From Cellulomonas xiejunii (GTDB lineage: Bacteria > Actinomycetota > Actinomycetes > Actinomycetales > Cellulomonadaceae): a stretch of DNA of 64,000 bases. Within the stretch, counting starts at the first letter, position 1; each line of letters opens with the position of its first letter. Below are positions 1 through 8,984 of the stretch, one piece after another. The notes under the pieces are model-generated. The model was not told where the DNA came from. It was given only the letters and a program-made list of their open reading frames with translations, and made no database searches. The stretch spans positions 434,001 to 498,000 of the forward strand of contig NZ_CP101987.1 of assembly GCF_024508315.1 (NCBI RefSeq), in the 5' to 3' direction. A program made the translations under genes and the position numbers.

Positions 1-77
1 AGCAGCTCGACGTCCGGCATGCTCGCCGCCACCTGCCACAGGGCCCGCCGCAGCGCCGGCGACGCAGGGCTCTCGCG
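1..77 (-). pseudogene. Fragment resembling the C-terminal part of a CU044_5270-family protein
   Basis: Reading the minus strand from 77 to the edge gives about 25 codons (RESPASPALRRALWQV, then AASMPDVELL). This resembles the segment of CU044_5270-family proteins that normally follows the phrase 'DLLRE'. Those proteins are usually encoded directly downstream of an ECF sigma factor, and here the fragment directly follows the sigma gene but in a different frame. I therefore read it as the remains of the partner gene after a deletion. The family match is from memory of the family pattern and is only moderately certain. The fragment runs off the left edge. Confidence 0.45.
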
Positions 78-525
78 CAGCTTCGGTGGGTGTCAGGCCC
101 TCCCACGCGACCAGCAGGAACGTCTCGCGCTCTGGTGGGGTCAGGGTCGCCAGAGCGTGGCGCAGCTGGTCGCGCGCTGCCTGCGCGTCGAGCCGGTCGT
201 CGACGGCCGTCCAGTCGACGCCCACGTTGGCGTCGACCGTCACGTCGGGACGGTGGCGGCGCAGGTGGGCGCGGGCCACGTTGGCGCCGATCCCGTACAG
301 CCAGGGCAGCGCCGAGCCGCTCTGGTGGGGCCGGTACCGCACCCGTGACTCCAGCGCGGCGACGAACACGTCCCCGACGAGCTCCTCCGCAGCAGCCGCG
401 CCCACTCGCCGCGCGAGGAAGCGGAACACTGCGGGCGCGTGACGCTCGTACAACGCGCCGAGGACCTGCGGTCTCAGCACCGACCGGGCGAGCAGCTCGT
501 CGTCGGTCGGCTCAGTCGTCTCCAT
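70..525 (-). pseudogene. RNA polymerase sigma factor, sigma-70/ECF family, 3' end lost
   Basis: From ATG at 525 the protein begins METTEPTDDELLARSV. It has region 2 (about residues 22-85: LYERHAPAVFRFLARRVG, then AWLYGIGANVARAHLRR) and the start of region 4 (LTPPERETFLLVAWEGLTP, TEAARE). Region 4 stops after TEAARE, before the recognition helix; in the same frame the sequence becomes low-complexity and non-family-like, while the -1 frame becomes a CU044_5270-like tail. ECF factors need region 4.2 to bind the -35 element, so this copy should be non-functional unless the junction is an assembly error. It is divergent from the reductase gene at 799. Confidence 0.7.
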
Positions 526-798
526 GCCCTGCCTATGCGTTCGAGGCGGACAGCGTGACGGCCCCCTCGGTGGTCGGTCCGAAGGCGCGCGCGTCGGCGC
601 CGCTGCAACCCGTTCCGGGTGTGTTCTCGGGACAAGGACGCGACGGGCGGCCGCCTCCTTGGACGCCACCGCTGCGTGCGGCCGTCGGCATCGGTGGCCG
701 GCGCAGTCGCCGAGACCCTCCGCACCGGTATCCGATACCGTCAGAAAACGCCCTCGTCGATGCGGGCGGTGACGGTCGCCACCACGTCAGGAGCTGAC

Positions 799-1449
799 AT
801 GTCCCTCGTCCGCGTGCACAACTTCTCGGTCTCGCTCGACGGCTTCGGCACGGGGGAGGGCCAGGCGCTCGAGACGCCCTTCGGGCACGCGGGCTCGCGG
901 CTGATGGAGTGGGCCTTCGAGACGCCCACGTTCCAGGCGATGGGCCTGCACGGCCAGACGGACGGGTCCTACGGAGTCGACGAGGCGTTCGCCGGCTCGT
1001 GGGCGACGGGGATCGGCGCGGAGATCATGGGCCGCAACAAGTTCGGTCCGCAGCGCGGTCCGTGGCTCGACGAGGAGTGGACGGGCTGGTGGGGCCCCGA
1101 CCCGGTCTTCCACACCCCGGTCGTCGTGCTGACGCACCATCCGCGCCCGACGCTCGAGATGGAGGGTGGGACCACGTTCCACTTCGTCGACGCCGACCCC
1201 GTCTCCGCGCTCGCACTCGCCCGCGACCTGGCCGGCGGCCTCGACGTGCGGATCGGTGGCGGCGTCAGCACGGTCCGCCAGTTCCTCCAGGCGGACCTGA
1301 TCGACCGGATGCACCTCGTCGTCGTGCCGATCCTGCTGGGCAGGGGGGAGCGCCTCTGGGACGGGCTGGAGGGCCTCGACGAGCGCTTCAGCATCGAGGC
1401 GACGCCGTCGCCTTCCGGCGTCGTCCACCTGGCCTTCGATCGTCGGTAG
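799..1449 (+). CDS. Dihydrofolate reductase family (RibD C-terminal) protein
   Basis: A 216-aa protein of the RibD C-terminal/DHFR-like fold, a family of NADPH-dependent reductases that includes many actinobacterial paralogues of unknown substrate. Family features are the N-terminal strand VRVHNFSVSLDG, a central stretch ending in PVVVLTHHPRP, and the nucleotide-binding segment DVRIGGGVSTVRQFLQADLID. The ATG at 799 is chosen because a CAGGAG ribosome site lies 6 bases upstream; an upstream in-frame ATG at 619 would add sequence that does not look like the family. Riboflavin synthesis is unlikely because no other rib gene is nearby. It probably stands alone. Confidence 0.8.
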   Translation: MSLVRVHNFSVSLDGFGTGEGQALETPFGHAGSRLMEWAFETPTFQAMGLHGQTDGSYGVDEAFAGSWATGIGAEIMGRNKFGPQRGPWLDEEWTGWWGPDPVFHTPVVVLTHHPRPTLEMEGGTTFHFVDADPVSALALARDLAGGLDVRIGGGVSTVRQFLQADLIDRMHLVVVPILLGRGERLWDGLEGLDERFSIEATPSPSGVVHLAFDRR

Positions 1450-1464
1450 CGGCGACCTCGACGG

Positions 1465-2100
1465 TCAGGCGGAGAGCGTGAGGATCGCCCACCGCGCCGG
1501 GTCCGCCTGCGCGGCGACCAACGCCTCGGCTGCCGTGCGACCTTCCGCCTCGGTGGTGCCGGCGGCCGGGTAGCTCGTGGAGCCCGTCATCGTCGTGGCC
1601 CAGACGACGCGCGCCGGCGTGCCCTCGGGCTCGCCCGGCATCGTGGCGAAGATGGGGAAGAGGACCACGATGCTCTTGCCCGTCGCTGCCGCTGCCGCTG
1701 CCTTGAGCGCGTCGGCGTTCTCCTGTGACGCGATGTAGCCCAGCACCCGCTTCGGATTCGCCACCGCAGCCGCGCTCGCGGTATTGGCGTCGGCGACGAG
1801 CTGCGCGACCACGGCCTCGGGCAAGGGCTGGTCCTGGACGACCGCGACGCTGGAGCCGTCGGCGAGCGTGAATGCCGTGACGCCGGCCGGCAACTCCTGA
1901 CCCGGCGCCACGGGCTCGCCGGCGGTCACCGTCGGGCCCGGTGAGGCGGGCGCGTCGGCGGTCGGGCTCTGCGTCTCCGGTCCGACCTGCGAGGCGGTCG
2001 ACCCGGCGGTCGAGCCCGAGCACGCCGTGAGCGCACCCGAGGCCAGGACGGCGGACACGACGACGGTCGCAGCGCACCGCTGGACGTTGAGTTTCGGCAT
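1465..2100 (-). CDS. Putative lipoprotein of unknown function
   Basis: A 211-aa protein starting MPKLNVQRC, with an N-terminal signal peptide that ends in a lipobox (LTAC, Cys at about residue 27), followed by a Ser/Thr/Gly-rich spacer typical of exported actinobacterial lipoproteins. The mature part is Ala-rich and low in cysteine and shows no motif I can assign. It is convergent with the reductase gene, 15 bases apart. The start is set by the lipobox distance; a start 33 bases further upstream is possible but gives an unusually long n-region. Exported lipoprotein is confident; function is unknown. Confidence 0.65.
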   Translation of the reverse strand: MPKLNVQRCAATVVVSAVLASGALTACSGSTAGSTASQVGPETQSPTADAPASPGPTVTAGEPVAPGQELPAGVTAFTLADGSSVAVVQDQPLPEAVVAQLVADANTASAAAVANPKRVLGYIASQENADALKAAAAAATGKSIVVLFPIFATMPGEPEGTPARVVWATTMTGSTSYPAAGTTEAEGRTAAEALVAAQADPARWAILTLSA

Positions 2101-2233
2101 GGGCGCCAACCTACGGGCGGGAGCGGCCGACACGCCGGGATCTCACGGCCCGCCCGGCCCCGTCGCGCTGGGCGACCTCGAGTCGACACCCCGAGCGCGC
2201 CGAGTGCGGGTGCGCGGCGCGGCCGGTCGACGT

Positions 2234-2605
2234 TCAGCCCTGGAGCACGGCCCAGGCGATGAGCTTGTCGAGCCGCCGGATGTCGACCTCCTTCCCGAGC
2301 TTGACCTTGATGTGGCCGGCACGGGTCCACAGCTCGAGCTCGGCGTTCACGTCGAACAGGCGGCCCGCGTTCTCGGACGACCACATGTTGATCGAGCTGT
2401 ACGGCAGGGAGTAGATCTCGACCTTCTTGCCGGTCATGCCCTGCGCGTCGCGGACGATCAGGCGCCGCGTCGTGAAGACCGCGCTGTCGCGGAAGGTCTT
2501 GAACGCTGCGACCGCCTGCTCACCCTCGATGAGCAGGTCGGTGACGTCCGGCGGGATCGGGATCTCCTGCAGCAACGTCCATGCGGCGACGGTGGTCGGT
2601 TCCAC
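2234..2605 (-). CDS. Bacterial PH-domain protein (bPH_1-like)
   Basis: A 123-aa single-domain protein. The run from FTTRRLIVRDAQGMTGKKVE through IYSLPYSSINMWSSENAGR to ELWTRAGHIKVKL is the signature of the small bacterial PH family (PF08000 type), whose members form ring oligomers. Their ligand is generally unknown. A GTG at 2605 is preferred over the ATG at 2638 because GAGGAG sits 8 bases before the GTG and the resulting length matches the family. It is divergent from the SDR gene at 2747. Confidence 0.75.
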   Translation of the reverse strand: MEPTTVAAWTLLQEIPIPPDVTDLLIEGEQAVAAFKTFRDSAVFTTRRLIVRDAQGMTGKKVEIYSLPYSSINMWSSENAGRLFDVNAELELWTRAGHIKVKLGKEVDIRRLDKLIAWAVLQG

Positions 2606-2746
2606 GTCAGGGCTCCTCGGGGTAGGTGGGGGTGCCATGGTGTCGCACTCATGCCCGGTGTGGTGTCAGACGGAAGCGGGATCCGAGCGCCCGGGCCGCC
2701 TCTCCACCCCGCCGAGCGGTGAAAGCTGCTGCGTATCCTGCGAGGC

Positions 2747-3745
2747 ATGGCACTGCGCACTCTGTTCATCGGTGGGACCGGCATCATCAGCACGGAGGCG
2801 GCCCGGCGGGCGGTCGCGGAGGGTGTCGACGTCACCCTGCTCAACCGGGGGCGCTCCTCGACGCGCCCGGTGCCGGACGGCGCCCGCGTCCTGCACGCCG
2901 ACGTCCGCGATCCGGAGTCCGTCCGCGCTGCGCTGGGCGACCTCGAGTTCGACGCCGTCGTGGAGTTCACGGCGTTCACCCCCGAGCACGTCCAGACCGA
3001 CCTCGACCTGTTCACCGGCCGCACCGGGCAGTACGTGTTCATCAGCTCCGCGTCGGCGTACCAGACGCCGCCCACGCACCTGCCGGTCGTCGAGTCGACG
3101 CCGCTGCGCAACCCGTTCTGGGAGTACTCCCGCAACAAGATCGCGTGCGAGGACCTCCTGGTCCGCGCGTACCGCGACACCGGCCTGCCGATGACGATCG
3201 TGCGCCCGTCGCACACCTACGACGCCACGCTCGTGCCGATGGACGGCGGCTGGACGGTCGTCGACCGGATGCGCCGCGGCCTGGAGGTCGTCGTGCCCGG
3301 GGACGGGACCTCGCGGTGGACGATCACGCACAGCGCGGACGTCGCGGTCGGGCTGGTCGGGCTGCTGGGGCGCGAGGAGGCGATCGGCGAGGCGTTCCAC
3401 ATCACCGGCGACGAGGCCCCGTCGTGGGACCAGATCTTCCTCGCGATGGCCGCCGCGGCCGGTGTCGACGAGCCGCGGCTGGTGCACGTCGCGTCCGACG
3501 CGATCGCCGCCGCCGACCCCGAGCTGGGCGCCGGGATCCTCGGCGACAAGGCGCACACGATGATCTTCGACAACACGAAGATCCGGCGGCTGGTCCCGCA
3601 GTTCTCGCCCCGCATCCCGTTCACGCAGGGCGCCCGCGAGATCGTCGCGTGGCACGACGCGGACCCCGCCCGCCGGGTGGTCGACCCGCAGTTCGAGGCC
3701 CTCACCGAGCGGCTGCTGGAGGCGTACCGACCCCGGCCGCTGTGA
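2747..3745 (+). CDS. NAD(P)-dependent epimerase/dehydratase (extended SDR)
   Basis: A 332-aa extended short-chain dehydrogenase. The Rossmann glycine motif is FIGGTGIIS at residues 8-15 and the catalytic pair is Y127-x3-K131 (YSRNK), preceded by the strand YVFISSASAYQ. Such proteins act on nucleotide sugars or related substrates; NAD-dependent epimerases of this subgroup are also called reductases. The substrate cannot be read from the sequence, and no sugar-nucleotide genes flank it. The start ATG lies just after CGAGG. It appears to be monocistronic and convergent with the ABC permease gene. Confidence 0.85.
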   Translation: MALRTLFIGGTGIISTEAARRAVAEGVDVTLLNRGRSSTRPVPDGARVLHADVRDPESVRAALGDLEFDAVVEFTAFTPEHVQTDLDLFTGRTGQYVFISSASAYQTPPTHLPVVESTPLRNPFWEYSRNKIACEDLLVRAYRDTGLPMTIVRPSHTYDATLVPMDGGWTVVDRMRRGLEVVVPGDGTSRWTITHSADVAVGLVGLLGREEAIGEAFHITGDEAPSWDQIFLAMAAAAGVDEPRLVHVASDAIAAADPELGAGILGDKAHTMIFDNTKIRRLVPQFSPRIPFTQGAREIVAWHDADPARRVVDPQFEALTERLLEAYRPRPL

Positions 3746-3850
3746 GGGCTCGCGCGGGTGTACGGGCCGGTGCAGGTGCCGCGCCGTCCCCCGCACCACG
3801 TGCCCGGCTGCGGGACGATCCCTGAGATCCGTCGCGGCGGACGGGTCCCC

Positions 3851-5350
3851 TCACCCCATGCGGGACGTGCGGGTGGCGAGGAGCCGCACGGCGACCGCGC
3901 CGAGGATCACGGTGAGCACGACGGATGCCGGGAGGGTCACCCGCATCTGGGCGTCGGCGAGCGCGGCCGGCCAGGCCCACGGCACCAGCACGCCGAAGGC
4001 GTCGCGGAAGGGCTCGTTGCCGCCGACGAGGAGACCTGCGGTCGTTCCCGCGACCGTGACGAGGAGCGACGCCAGCGCGCCGCTCGTGGCGACGAGCACG
4101 GCGCTCAGCATCGTCAGCATCGTCCCCACGGCGATCCAGACCGGCAGGAGCGTCAGCGCGTCGGCCGGCGCGAGACCGTCGCCCAGCAGCACCGCGGTCA
4201 CCGCCAGGACCACCGTGACGACGATCGCGACGAGCGCGGCGAGCACGTGTGACGCGAGCACGGCCGGGCTCACGGCACGGACGGCCACCGCGCGCATCCC
4301 GGATCGCCACCGCCCCACGACGACCACGGGGAGCAGACCGCAGCCGAGGGGCAGGAGCAGCAGCGCGGCGACGAGGGCGACCTCGCCCGGCTCGCGGTAC
4401 CGGCACAGGAACGCGACCAGGGCGACGGCTCCCACCGCGAGCGACACGACGCCGGAACGTCGCAGGACCGCGACCGCGACCGTCGGACCCGGGCGCGCGG
4501 AGAGGGTCGCCGGGCGGTGCGCCCGCTCCGTCACCGCCGCGGCCCGCGGTCCGCGATCAGCCCTCCGTGGGGTGCGGGCCAGGACCGCACGCACGGTGCA
4601 CACCAGCACGGCAGCGACCACGGACGCGACGACCGCGCCGGTCGCGCCCGGAAGCGTGGCCCCCTCGAGTGCGACGCCGTTGGCGCGCGTGCCGATGAGG
4701 GGGAGGACGGCGCGCAGGTGCCACGTGGACGGCACCGCCCACCACGACGGGTGCTCCGCCCACAGCAAGCCCGTCAGGACGAGCACGAGGCCGGTGACCA
4801 GGCAGCCGGCCATGCCCGCCTTCTCCCCGGCGATCCGCAGCAGGACGGCGCTGAGCGCTCCGCCGGCGGTGAGCGCGGCAGCGACGGCGACGGCGTCGAC
4901 GAGCGCGCGGCCGAGGGAGACGTCGTGCCCCGCCCCGAACACTGCGTAGCCCACGAACGTGACGAGCGTCTGTGCGAGGTGCATCGCGGCGCCCACGGCG
5001 AGCAGGAGGACGGAGCCTGCGACGGTTCGGGTCCCCGGGTGGATGGCGCGGGTCGCGACGGCCCGCCCGTCGGCGGCCTCCCGTGTCGCGACCTGGCCGG
5101 CGACGACAGCCAGGAAACCCGGTCCGACGACCACGACCCACATGTTGAGGTGCGCGAGGAACCGACCCCAGGTCGGTGCACCGGTCGACAGCAGGAGCAC
5201 GGTCGTGAGGACGGCGACCGCGCCGGCGGCGAACGGTGCGAGCAGGAGCGGTGACCTGGCCCAGACCCGCACGTCGGAGTACAGCACCCGCCGCAGCGGC
5301 ACCGACGCCGGTCGCGGCCGACCGTGACGCAGAGGCTCGACGGCCGTCAC
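3851..5350 (-). CDS. ABC transporter permease subunit
   Basis: A 499-aa polytopic membrane protein with roughly twelve hydrophobic segments (examples start LLLAPFAAGAVAVLTTVL, FLAVVAGQVA, VALVAFLCR). There are no periplasmic binding or enzymatic motifs. The GTG start at 5350 overlaps the TGA of the ATPase gene by four bases (GTGA), so the two should be translationally coupled. It is best read as the membrane half of an ABC-2-like exporter. The 36-residue N-terminal extension obtainable from 5458 is rejected because it is the ATPase gene in another frame. Confidence 0.8.
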   Translation of the reverse strand: MTAVEPLRHGRPRPASVPLRRVLYSDVRVWARSPLLLAPFAAGAVAVLTTVLLLSTGAPTWGRFLAHLNMWVVVVGPGFLAVVAGQVATREAADGRAVATRAIHPGTRTVAGSVLLLAVGAAMHLAQTLVTFVGYAVFGAGHDVSLGRALVDAVAVAAALTAGGALSAVLLRIAGEKAGMAGCLVTGLVLVLTGLLWAEHPSWWAVPSTWHLRAVLPLIGTRANGVALEGATLPGATGAVVASVVAAVLVCTVRAVLARTPRRADRGPRAAAVTERAHRPATLSARPGPTVAVAVLRRSGVVSLAVGAVALVAFLCRYREPGEVALVAALLLLPLGCGLLPVVVVGRWRSGMRAVAVRAVSPAVLASHVLAALVAIVVTVVLAVTAVLLGDGLAPADALTLLPVWIAVGTMLTMLSAVLVATSGALASLLVTVAGTTAGLLVGGNEPFRDAFGVLVPWAWPAALADAQMRVTLPASVVLTVILGAVAVRLLATRTSRMG

Positions 5351-6048
5351 CGCGCCGCCCTTCCCGCGGTGACCTGGAAGTACGCGGACTCCAGGTCGCC
5401 GTCCGGCGCCAGCGCGCTGAGCGGCCCGGCGAACACCGTCCGACCCGCGGCGAGGCACGTCACGTCGTCGGCGACGGCGGCGACCTCGGACAGCAGGTGC
5501 GACGAGAAGAGGACGGTGCGCCCGTCGCGGGCGAGGCGCCGCACCAGCTCCCGCACCTCGCGCACACCCGACGGGTCCAGGCCGTTCTGCGGCTCGTCCA
5601 GGACGACGAGATCCGGGTCGCCCAGTAGTGCGATCGCCAGGGCGAGCCTGCTGCGCATGCCCGTCGAGTACCCGCTGGCACGCTGGTCCGCTGCGGCGCC
5701 CAGGCCGACGGTCTCCAGTGCCTCACCGACCGCGGCCGCCCCGACCCCGACGAGCCGCGCATGCAGCGCGACGTTCTGACGGCCGGTGAGGTGCCCGTAG
5801 AAGCTGGGACCGTCGACCGACGCGCCGACGCGGGCCAGGTGCTCCCGCCGCCAGGGCTCCCCGAACAGGCGTACCTGGCCCCCGTGGGGGCGCAGCAGCC
5901 CGAGCAGGACCCTCAGCGTCGTCGACTTCCCCGCGCCGTTGGGTCCGAGCAGTCCTGTCACGGCGCCCTCGCGTGCCGTGAGGTCGACCCCCTGCAGGAC
6001 CTGACGGCGCCCGAACCGGCGCCCCACCTGGAGCATCTCGATCACCAT
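5347..6048 (-). CDS. ABC transporter ATP-binding protein
   Basis: A 233-aa ATPase of the drug/lantibiotic exporter type. Walker A is GPNGAGKST (35-43), the signature is YSTGM (127-131, a common variant of LSGGQ), Walker B is LVVLDEP (147-153), and a D-loop follows. It begins at ATG 6048; a longer frame to 6186 has non-family sequence. It forms one transcription unit with the permease and is divergent from a histidine kinase/response regulator pair. That arrangement is typical of exporters controlled by the neighbouring two-component system, often in response to cell-envelope stress or peptides. Confidence 0.88.
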   Translation of the reverse strand: MVIEMLQVGRRFGRRQVLQGVDLTAREGAVTGLLGPNGAGKSTTLRVLLGLLRPHGGQVRLFGEPWRREHLARVGASVDGPSFYGHLTGRQNVALHARLVGVGAAAVGEALETVGLGAAADQRASGYSTGMRSRLALAIALLGDPDLVVLDEPQNGLDPSGVREVRELVRRLARDGRTVLFSSHLLSEVAAVADDVTCLAAGRTVFAGPLSALAPDGDLESAYFQVTAGRAAR

Positions 6049-6134
6049 GCGCCGATGGTGCGACGTGGACCAGGGGCGCCACCTCCTGCACGCCGACGAT
6101 CTTGCGCGCCGCGGCGCGGGACATGGCGCCCCGG

Positions 6135-6154
6135 CCTCCTCCTGCAGGAGGAGG
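6135..6154. promoter_or_regulatory. 20-bp perfect palindrome between the divergent ABC and two-component genes
   Basis: CCTCCTCCTGCAGGAGGAGG is its own reverse complement. It lies in the 211-bp gap between the ATPase start (6048) and kinase start (6260), where both promoters must be. A nearby pair of GTGACAG repeats (6169-6197) adds to the impression of a regulatory region. It could be the binding site of the adjacent LuxR-type regulator, but no consensus is known to me. Confidence 0.4.
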
Positions 6155-6259
6155 AGTCGCGGCGTCGGTGGTGACAGATCGTCCACCTGGCGTGACAGTC
6201 ACGAACCCGCGTCTCCTCGGGTCGTCGAACCGGTCCCGGGGCCCCACGCGCTCCGTACG

Positions 6260-7435
6260 ATGTCGCCCGTGGCTCCCGACGACGGTCGCGCTCGGCCCGC
6301 GCCGCGCCGACGCTTCGTCCTGGGTCGCACGACCCGTCTCGACCTGTTCCTCGCGCTGGCCGGGCTGGCCGTGTCCGCGCTCGAGTGGTGGGTCGCGCTC
6401 ACTGCCGGCGGAGACGTCCACGACGTCGTGCTGGCGGCGGCGTCCACCGGGCTGAGCGGCTGCCTGCTGCTCCGGAACGCGCGCCCCGTCGCGGTCGGCG
6501 TCGTGACCACCGGCCTGCTCGCCGCGCTCGCGATGAACCAGGCGCTCGCCGACCGGGTGCTGAGCACGTCCGTCCTGCTCCTCGCCACCCCGCTCGTGCT
6601 GATCTCCGTCACCCGCGGCGCCCGGTCCGGCGCCGTCGGCGCCGTCGCGCTCGCCGTCGGGGTCGTGGGCAGCGCCGTCAGTCCCGTGGTCCAGGTGTCC
6701 GAAGCTCCCCTGTGGACGTACACGGCGCACGTGGCCCTCCTCGTTGCCGTGTGGCTCTGGGCGTGGCGGCGGCGGCAGGACGCGGCCGCCCGCCGGCGGG
6801 AGGTCGCCGCGAACGTCGCCCTGGCCCGCGCGCAGGAGCGCAACCGTCTGAGCGCGGAGCTGCACGACGTCCTCGGGCACAGCCTCACGGTCATCCACGC
6901 CCAGGCCAACGCCGAGCTCGCGCGCCGCCCGGGGCCGGGCGAGCAGGCGGCGGCCCTGGAGTCGATCCGTGACATCGCCAAGGCCTCCCTGCGGGACGTG
7001 CGGTTGCTCGTCGGGGCCCTGCGCGACGCCGTCGACACGCTGCCGGTCCGTCTGGTCGCTCTCGACGACATCGTGCGCACCGCGCGGGCCGCAGGGCTGG
7101 TGGTGACGGCCCACCTCCCGGACCGCGCGACGCTCCAGCAGTGGGACGACGAGCTGTCGCCCGCGCTCGCGCTGACCCTGGCACGCTGCCTGCAGGAAGG
7201 GCTGACCAACATGCTGCGTCACGGGCGGCCCGGTGGGGCGGCGTCGGTGGCGCTGTCGCGGGACGTCGAGGGGATCAGGATGACCATGTCGAACACGACC
7301 GGCTCGCAGGCCGACCGCGGCGCAGGGGTGGGCCTCGTCGGGCTGCGGGAACGGGCACGGGCGCACGGCGGCGAGGTCCGGGCCGTTCACGACGGCGACC
7401 GCTTCGTCCTGGACGTCAGGCTCCCGGTCGCATGA
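6260..7435 (+). CDS. Sensor histidine kinase (HisKA_3/NarL type)
   Basis: A 391-aa sensor kinase. Residues 25-170 hold about five membrane segments with little extracytoplasmic sequence, the layout of intramembrane-sensing kinases. The dimerisation helix carries the phospho-acceptor in ELHDVLGHSLT (His202), and the C-terminal ATPase has a G-box around VGLVGLRERARAHGG. It acts with the response regulator whose ATG overlaps its stop (ATGA). The ATG at 6260 was chosen because upstream in-frame sequence is Arg/Pro-rich and not family-like. The stimulus is unknown; the divergent exporter suggests envelope stress or an antimicrobial. Confidence 0.85.
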   Translation: MSPVAPDDGRARPAPRRRFVLGRTTRLDLFLALAGLAVSALEWWVALTAGGDVHDVVLAAASTGLSGCLLLRNARPVAVGVVTTGLLAALAMNQALADRVLSTSVLLLATPLVLISVTRGARSGAVGAVALAVGVVGSAVSPVVQVSEAPLWTYTAHVALLVAVWLWAWRRRQDAAARRREVAANVALARAQERNRLSAELHDVLGHSLTVIHAQANAELARRPGPGEQAAALESIRDIAKASLRDVRLLVGALRDAVDTLPVRLVALDDIVRTARAAGLVVTAHLPDRATLQQWDDELSPALALTLARCLQEGLTNMLRHGRPGGAASVALSRDVEGIRMTMSNTTGSQADRGAGVGLVGLRERARAHGGEVRAVHDGDRFVLDVRLPVA

Positions 7436-8163
7436 CCCGGCGGCGGGAACCCATCCGGGTGGCGGTGGTCGACGACCAGCGCCTGCTCGTGTCGGCGTTC
7501 TCGGTGCTCGTCGGGACGGCGTCGGACATGGTCGTCGTCGGGACCGCGCTCGACGGCGCCGCGGCCGTCGAGCTGTGCCGGAGCTGCACGGTCGACGTGG
7601 TCCTCATGGACATCAAGATGCCGGTGCTCGACGGTGTCGAGGCGACCCGCCGCGTCCGTGCGCTGCCGGATCCTCCCGCGGTGCTCGTCCTCACGACCTT
7701 CGACCGGGACGACTACGTGATGGCGGCGCTCCGAGCCGGCGCCGCGGGCTTCCTGCTCAAGGACGCCGGCACGGGCGAGTTCCTCGACGGTATCCGCCGC
7801 GTCCACGCGGGTCAGACGGTCCTGGCGCCGGAGGCGACGTCCCACGTTGTCGCGGCGGCATTGCGCACCGAGGAGCGTGCGGCGACCGCCACCGCGACCA
7901 CGGCGCCGACGGATCCACGGGAGGCTGCGCCCCGGACGCTCATCGCGCGGGCCCTGTCCACGACGACCCCTCGCGAGCGCGAGGTGCTGGCCCTCGTGGG
8001 CGCCGGTCTCACCAACCAGGAGATCTCCCGCCGCCTGTACGTCGCGGAGACGACCGTGAAGACGCACGTGAGCAGCCTCCTCGGCAAGCTCCAGTGCCGC
8101 GACCGGATCGCGCTCGCCGTCCTGGCGCACCGGTCCGGGGTGGCGACGGAGCCGCCGGCGTGA
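7432..8163 (+). CDS. LuxR-family response regulator
   Basis: A 243-aa two-domain regulator. The receiver domain has the acidic pair D14-D15, the phosphorylation site D60 (VLMDIKMP) and the conserved lysine in LLKDAG. The C-terminal helix-turn-helix is TPREREVLALVGAGLTNQEI and continues to VKTHVSSLL. A linker of about 45 residues rich in Ala/Thr separates the domains. It overlaps the kinase by four bases. Its likely target is the divergent ABC exporter promoter. Confidence 0.88.
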   Translation: MTRRREPIRVAVVDDQRLLVSAFSVLVGTASDMVVVGTALDGAAAVELCRSCTVDVVLMDIKMPVLDGVEATRRVRALPDPPAVLVLTTFDRDDYVMAALRAGAAGFLLKDAGTGEFLDGIRRVHAGQTVLAPEATSHVVAAALRTEERAATATATTAPTDPREAAPRTLIARALSTTTPREREVLALVGAGLTNQEISRRLYVAETTVKTHVSSLLGKLQCRDRIALAVLAHRSGVATEPPA

Positions 8164-8239
8164 CTGCGCACAACGCTGACCGCGGCGAGGGACCTGCCTG
8201 CCCCTCGCCACCACCCGCATCCCCTGGCAGGCTCCTGCC

Positions 8240-8869
8240 GTGCCTCTGACTGCCGACCCGGTTGTTCCCATGAGCCGGTGGGACGAGTTCGGCCAACCCA
8301 CCCTGGCCGCTGACGGACTCGTCCTTCGCCCGTGGCGTCGGGAGGACGCAGCCGCCGTTCGCGCCGCCTACGACGACGACGCGATCCGCCGGTGGCACGC
8401 GCGCACGATGACCGACGAGGACGAGGCCCGAGCGTGGATCGACGGCAAGAACGCCGCGTGGCGCGAAGGCACCGCCGCCGAGTGGGCGGTCGTGATGCCG
8501 GTAGTTCGCGTCGATGAACCCGCGCGGGAGGGCAGCCCGTCGGAGGGCGGCTCCGGTCGTGTGGTGGGTCGCGCCGCTCTGAATGACCTGAACCTGTTCG
8601 AGGGCTACGCCGCGCTGGCCTACTGGGTCGTCCCGGAGGCTCGTCGACGCCGCGTCGCTCTCCGTGCGGCCACGGAGGTGATGCGCTGGGCGTTCGAGGA
8701 CCTCGGGCTGCACCGCGTCGAGGTCGAGCACTCCACCCGCAACCCTGCGTCGTGCCGCGTCGCGGAGCTGCTCGGCTGCCGCGCCGAGGGCGTCCTGCGC
8801 GGTTACGGGCTGCACGCCGACGGCCACCACGACATGCACCTGCACGCTCGTCTCCGCACCGACGCCTGA
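8240..8869 (+). CDS. GNAT-family N-acetyltransferase (RimJ/RimL-like)
   Basis: A 209-aa acetyltransferase with the typical start LVLRPWRREDAAAVRAAYDD, the strand AALAYWVVPEARRR for acetyl-CoA binding, and the family ending HRVEVEHSTRNPASCRVAEL followed by a YGLHADGHHDMHLHARL tail. Members acetylate ribosomal protein N-termini, drugs or small molecules; the target here is unknown. It starts with GTG at 8240, with an internal ATG at 8270 as an alternative. It follows the response regulator by 76 bases and could be co-transcribed. Confidence 0.8.
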   Translation: MPLTADPVVPMSRWDEFGQPTLAADGLVLRPWRREDAAAVRAAYDDDAIRRWHARTMTDEDEARAWIDGKNAAWREGTAAEWAVVMPVVRVDEPAREGSPSEGGSGRVVGRAALNDLNLFEGYAALAYWVVPEARRRRVALRAATEVMRWAFEDLGLHRVEVEHSTRNPASCRVAELLGCRAEGVLRGYGLHADGHHDMHLHARLRTDA

Positions 8870-8984
8870 CGGCCACCGCCCTGGGACCGTCGCGCACCCG
8901 GCCCGACCTTCCTGTCGAAACCGGCGGACCTCGCCCGTCACAGTGGTGTCGGGTCACACGGGGCGACCACGCAGGAGGAGCGTC

